Shown here: piece by piece, positions 61,108 to 64,000 of the stretch
How the letters are laid out: each line of letters begins with the position of its first letter
Position numbering within the stretch: position 1 is the stretch's first letter
Assembly: GCF_001027745.1 (NCBI RefSeq)
Contig: NZ_LECU01000010.1
Location: 1-64,000 of the forward strand
DNA: 64,000 bases
Reading direction: 5' to 3'
Source: Pedobacter sp. BMA
GTDB lineage: Bacteria > Bacteroidota > Bacteroidia > Sphingobacteriales > Sphingobacteriaceae
Position numbers and translations under genes: made by a program
The notes under the pieces: generated by a model
What the model saw: the letters and a program-made list of their open reading frames with translations, nothing else
What the model was told of the DNA's origin: nothing
Databases searched by the model: none

Positions 61108-62436
61108 TTAATGATTTTGATAAACATCCATACGATAGTCGTTTGTGCGGGATGCCTGAAGGTGATAGAGACCGGAGTCCATAAAAAGATCATGCACCTC
61201 ATCTCCGGTGAGCGGATAATCTGCTACGAAGTGCGTCCAGTGAACAAGAATAAGTATTCCTCCGGGCTCAAGGGTCTTTGTTATCTGCTCCTTCGTCCGT
61301 TGCAGATCCATTTTACTCAGATAATATCCTACTTCACTCATCACAATGAGATCAAATCGGCCGACTGGAAAATCTTTTGGAATTCCACCTTTTATAAACT
61401 TCACTTGAGGTTGTGCGGATAGTCTTTTTACTGCCTTTTCAAGGGCAGTACTGCTTAAATCCATGGCAATGAGCTGCCTGCAGTGTGGGGCAAGCATGCT
61501 GGTGAGCACCCCGATGGAGCAACCAATCTCTAAAGCATTATCATAAGTTCTCTTCGGTATCGCTGCTATTGTGGCGCCGTACTTAGCTTTTTCGTAAGCA
61601 CTTTTTTCAAAATCCCAGGGATCTTCATGCTGCAGGTACATATTTTCAAAATATGTTTCGTTTAGTGTATTGTTCGGATTTATCTTTTTGCGTTCCATAA
61701 AATACTCCTTCCCCTGCGTAAAATTAGCAATCACTTCCGGCAAAAGGATGAAACCATCGGGGTCATCATCGATCAGCATGCTGGTCTGCGAAACATGAGC
61801 GGCAATGCATTCCGATTTTAGCACCAGATATTTCCGTACATCCAAAGACAGCAGCTCGCGCTTTTCAAGTGCCGGAATATCTGATGCGATTGCATTTTCA
61901 TATAACCAGATCGGATATTCCCATAAAACCGGACGGGCAATAACGGCGCGCTCCAGGGATGAAATCAGGAGCTGATGGGTTGCCCGGTGATCACAGTGTG
62001 GATCAAGTTCATAGGGAAGGAGAATAAGGTCAGGCTGGATCCGTTTAAGGTCGCTCACTAAAAGGCTCACCAGGTTATCAAAACCTTCCTGCCCTTTTGC
62101 GGGCATCGATGCGTCCTGGGCGTGGTAGCAGCGTAGATTCTTTAAGTTTACTTTGAGTAATCTCAGCGCATGCCGAAGTTCCTCCAGCCGCAACTGGCTG
62201 AGTTTGGCAGCAGGATATTTTTTTGAACCGGGATGGGAGCGGCTTCCATCGGTAGTTAATATGATGTGGACGTCCGTGCCATTTTCGATTAGACTTGAAA
62301 TCAGTCCTGCGCATGCCAATGACTCATCATCTGGATGAGGCACCATAATGAGACAACATTTTATTTCCTTGAGTCTTTCTGGCTCCAAAGAAACAGCCGA
62401 GGACCAGAATTTCTCTTTTTCGAATACATTAGTCAT
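61108..62436 (-). CDS. Bifunctional PIG-L deacetylase / class I SAM methyltransferase
   Basis: Two-domain fusion, 442 residues. Residues about 25-235 are a PIG-L-type zinc deacetylase with CCLIMVPHPDDESLACAG (the PHPDD metal motif) and LLPYELDPHCDHRATHQLL. Residues about 240-442 are a Rossmann methyltransferase with NALEIGCSIGVLTSMLAPHC and FDLIVMSEVGYYLSKMDL. The order deacetylase then methyltransferase suits N-deacetylation of an amino sugar followed by methylation. Overlaps the acyl-CoA-dehydrogenase-like gene by 8 bp. Confidence 0.9.
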   Translation of the reverse strand: MTNVFEKEKFWSSAVSLEPERLKEIKCCLIMVPHPDDESLACAGLISSLIENGTDVHIILTTDGSRSHPGSKKYPAAKLSQLRLEELRHALRLLKVNLKNLRCYHAQDASMPAKGQEGFDNLVSLLVSDLKRIQPDLILLPYELDPHCDHRATHQLLISSLERAVIARPVLWEYPIWLYENAIASDIPALEKRELLSLDVRKYLVLKSECIAAHVSQTSMLIDDDPDGFILLPEVIANFTQGKEYFMERKKINPNNTLNETYFENMYLQHEDPWDFEKSAYEKAKYGATIAAIPKRTYDNALEIGCSIGVLTSMLAPHCRQLIAMDLSSTALEKAVKRLSAQPQVKFIKGGIPKDFPVGRFDLIVMSEVGYYLSKMDLQRTKEQITKTLEPGGILILVHWTHFVADYPLTGDEVHDLFMDSGLYHLQASRTNDYRMDVYQNH

Positions 62437-63568
62437 TAAAGCCTCCGGGATTTTGAATAAAGAACTCGGCTATTTTAAGGCGTGTAGCATCCGGAGCAGG
62501 CTGCCGGAGATAGAAGCTGAGATCGCGGAAGATCCGCTCCAGAGGATAAGGAGCCATTAGTCCCCGCGCACCCACGCAGCGGTTACTTTCTTCCATTACT
62601 TTTAAACAGCTTTCTTCTATATTTACCCTGGTCATGTTGGCAAATGCAATCAGATCTTGTGTCCGGGTATAATCAATAACCCACTCATCATAATATCTAC
62701 CCGATTGCCTTAGCCAAAGATTTCCGGTTGTTACCTCCGAACAGATCCTGGAAATCCGGAGTTGCTGAAACGGATCTTCGGTGCGGTTAAGTGCTTTCAG
62801 GTATTCAATTGTGCTTTCCATGATCGCTTCTGCTCCGCCTAATTGAACGGCTGCAAAGCGTATGGCGCCACCACTAAAATGAGGTTGGTTTAAATAGATT
62901 CCTGGTTGCCCAAGTAAATCGCAATCTTTAAAGTTATATCCTGAAAAGTTTACCTTAAAACTTCCGGATGCTTTCATCCCGAGTGGTTTCCAGCTTTCAC
63001 GATCGATATTTTCATCGCTTATCTTCTCCATATCCACGATGAGCATTTGCCAGCCTTCGTTTTGCGCCGTTTTGATGTTGCCCGTGATGAGTGCTTTATT
63101 AACCAGCGATGCTCCGGAACAAAAGGTTTTGCTCCCACTGATGATATAGGACTCGTGATTGCAATTAATATTAATGCCATCGGCACCCTGCGTGTTCCAG
63201 ATTCCAAACAAATCTCCATTTTCCTTCACGCCATTGTACCATTTTTCCTTTTGTTGAGTATTGCCATACAGGTGAATTAAATATAAGGTGTTGATATGGC
63301 CCTCAAAGATCCTTCCTACAGAAAGATTCGCTTTTCCAACATCCTTTAGTAATTCGAGTAAGGCTGGCGTATTGGGTGTATTGAAGTCGAGTGCATTGCC
63401 AGGAAGTACTACTTCCAGTGCGCCACATTCGCGCAACAATTCAAACTCCTGAACCGGACCCAGCGGGCTGTGCTCTGTGGTATTGGCAAGCTTCGCGATG
63501 CTTTTGAGGGCGGCTTCAAAATGCACCCGTTTAAATGTTTTTACAGGAGCTGTTTGGCTGATGTTCAT
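62429..63568 (-). CDS. Acyl-CoA dehydrogenase-like flavoprotein
   Basis: 379 residues with GIWNTQGADGININCNHESY, ISGSKTFCSGASLVNKALI and LGGAEAIMESTIEYLKAL, the order of acyl-CoA dehydrogenase domains. The usual catalytic glutamate is not obvious in the C-terminal helix (RCVGARGLMAPYPLERIFRD), so it may act on a carrier-bound or sugar-linked substrate rather than a fatty acyl-CoA. Joined to the GT4 gene upstream by a 4-bp overlap (63565-63568). No other beta-oxidation genes nearby. Confidence 0.8.
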   Translation of the reverse strand: MNISQTAPVKTFKRVHFEAALKSIAKLANTTEHSPLGPVQEFELLRECGALEVVLPGNALDFNTPNTPALLELLKDVGKANLSVGRIFEGHINTLYLIHLYGNTQQKEKWYNGVKENGDLFGIWNTQGADGININCNHESYIISGSKTFCSGASLVNKALITGNIKTAQNEGWQMLIVDMEKISDENIDRESWKPLGMKASGSFKVNFSGYNFKDCDLLGQPGIYLNQPHFSGGAIRFAAVQLGGAEAIMESTIEYLKALNRTEDPFQQLRISRICSEVTTGNLWLRQSGRYYDEWVIDYTRTQDLIAFANMTRVNIEESCLKVMEESNRCVGARGLMAPYPLERIFRDLSFYLRQPAPDATRLKIAEFFIQNPGGFND

Positions 63569-64000
63569 ATCGTATTGATGAGTTTATTATTCTTATTAGC
63601 GGTGGATTCGAGCTGTTCTTCGTATGCAGCAATCATTGTAACGAAGCTGAACTTTTGCAGCGCATATTTTCTGATTTCCGAGCGGTTAAGTTTTTCAGCT
63701 TCCAGTATCGCCTCTGCAAGCTGATCTACATTTCCGCCCGCTGCAAGTACACCTGTATGGGGGGCAATGATTTCGGGAAGTGCGCCCATTCTAAAACCGG
63801 CAATAGGAGTACCGCAGGCCATGGCTTCTGCTGCAACAAATCCGAATGGTTCTTCCCAGCAAGGGGTAATCAGGCATACAGACGCATTACCAATCTCCCG
63901 GTTCAGCGACGGCTGATCCAGAAGTCCAAGGAAAACAAGGTCATCGCCCATAAGGGGCTCTATTTTTTGTTTATAATATTTTTCATCAGCGATACCACCA
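63565..64000 (-). CDS. Glycosyltransferase family 4 (5' partial, C-terminal half)
   Basis: The frame is open to the window edge: immediately upstream of the ATG at 63951 it reads GGIADEKYYKQKIEPL in frame, so that ATG is internal and the start lies right of the window. Visible are VFLGLLDQPSLNREIGNASV, PCWEEPFGFVAAEAMACGTP (E-x7-E donor motif) and RMGALPEIIAPHTGVLA, the GT-B C-terminal domain of GT4 enzymes. First visible gene of the minus-strand part of the cluster. Confidence 0.9.
   Translation of the reverse strand, partial: GGIADEKYYKQKIEPLMGDDLVFLGLLDQPSLNREIGNASVCLITPCWEEPFGFVAAEAMACGTPIAGFRMGALPEIIAPHTGVLAAGGNVDQLAEAILEAEKLNRSEIRKYALQKFSFVTMIAAYEEQLESTANKNNKLINTI

Overview
The window reads as chromosome from a Bacteroidota bacterium, most likely Sphingobacteriaceae and Pedobacter-like. 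The reasons are a SusC/SusD pair, PorP/SprF and PorE-like type IX secretion proteins, paired POT transporters, Bacteroidota-type promoters (TTTG about 20 bp before TAnnTTTG), few Shine-Dalgarno sites, and many small lipoproteins with an SxxC-type lipobox. No rRNA, intact insertion sequence, prophage or CRISPR array was seen. Genus is an inference from gene content only.

Layout. 1-2895: end of a PorP/SprF gene and an OmpA/PD40 protein (type IX secretion edge). 3097-8040: an error-prone repair cassette (Y-family polymerase, second DnaE, YdeI-like protein). 8029-15414 (minus): dolichol-phosphate-mannose-like glycosyltransferase, two peptide transporters, a periplasmic unknown, thiolase, and an SPFH protein with a 57-residue Arc-type repressor. 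15533-18078: a 7TM-HD phosphohydrolase, tRNA-Ser(GCT) and two identical tRNA-Pro(TGG). 18079-18964: gene-free and holds an 11-bp tandem repeat. 18965-28621: two small unknowns, a membrane sensor fused to an IS1595-type zinc ribbon, then SusC, SusD and a GH88 unsaturated glucuronyl hydrolase. 28723-31613 (minus): a TPP riboswitch with its promoter heading a four-gene cluster (methyltransferase, AIR-synthase-like, ThiE-like, Trm112-like). 31648-40844: assorted lipoproteins, two AraC regulators, a FAD monooxygenase, and a divergent pair of a propeller protein and a membrane-anchored winged-helix regulator.

41027-48073 is the least familiar part. A tight four-gene operon encodes two full-length paralogues of a family I do not recognise, an alpha/beta-hydrolase-like protein and a frameshifted adhesin-like protein. 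It is followed by a DUF3072 protein and an SGNH hydrolase/membrane protein pair. 48219-50195 has a PH-like membrane protein, a TPR protein that may be truncated, and a second 11-bp tandem repeat tract of about 14 units. 50196-57825 is mostly housekeeping (YetF, nicotinate phosphoribosyltransferase, Lrp/AsnC, DUF1826, DUF416, MscS). 58060-64000 is a glycoconjugate-like cluster (four glycosyltransferases, PIG-L deacetylase/methyltransferase fusion, acyl-CoA-dehydrogenase-like protein) that runs off the right end.

Strongest candidates for new biology: the riboswitch-controlled cluster at 28.7-31.6 kb, the paralogue/hydrolase operon at 41.0-45.6 kb, the sensor-transposase fusion upstream of the SusCD locus, and the two 11-bp repeat tracts that share a GGG[A/T]AAGC core.
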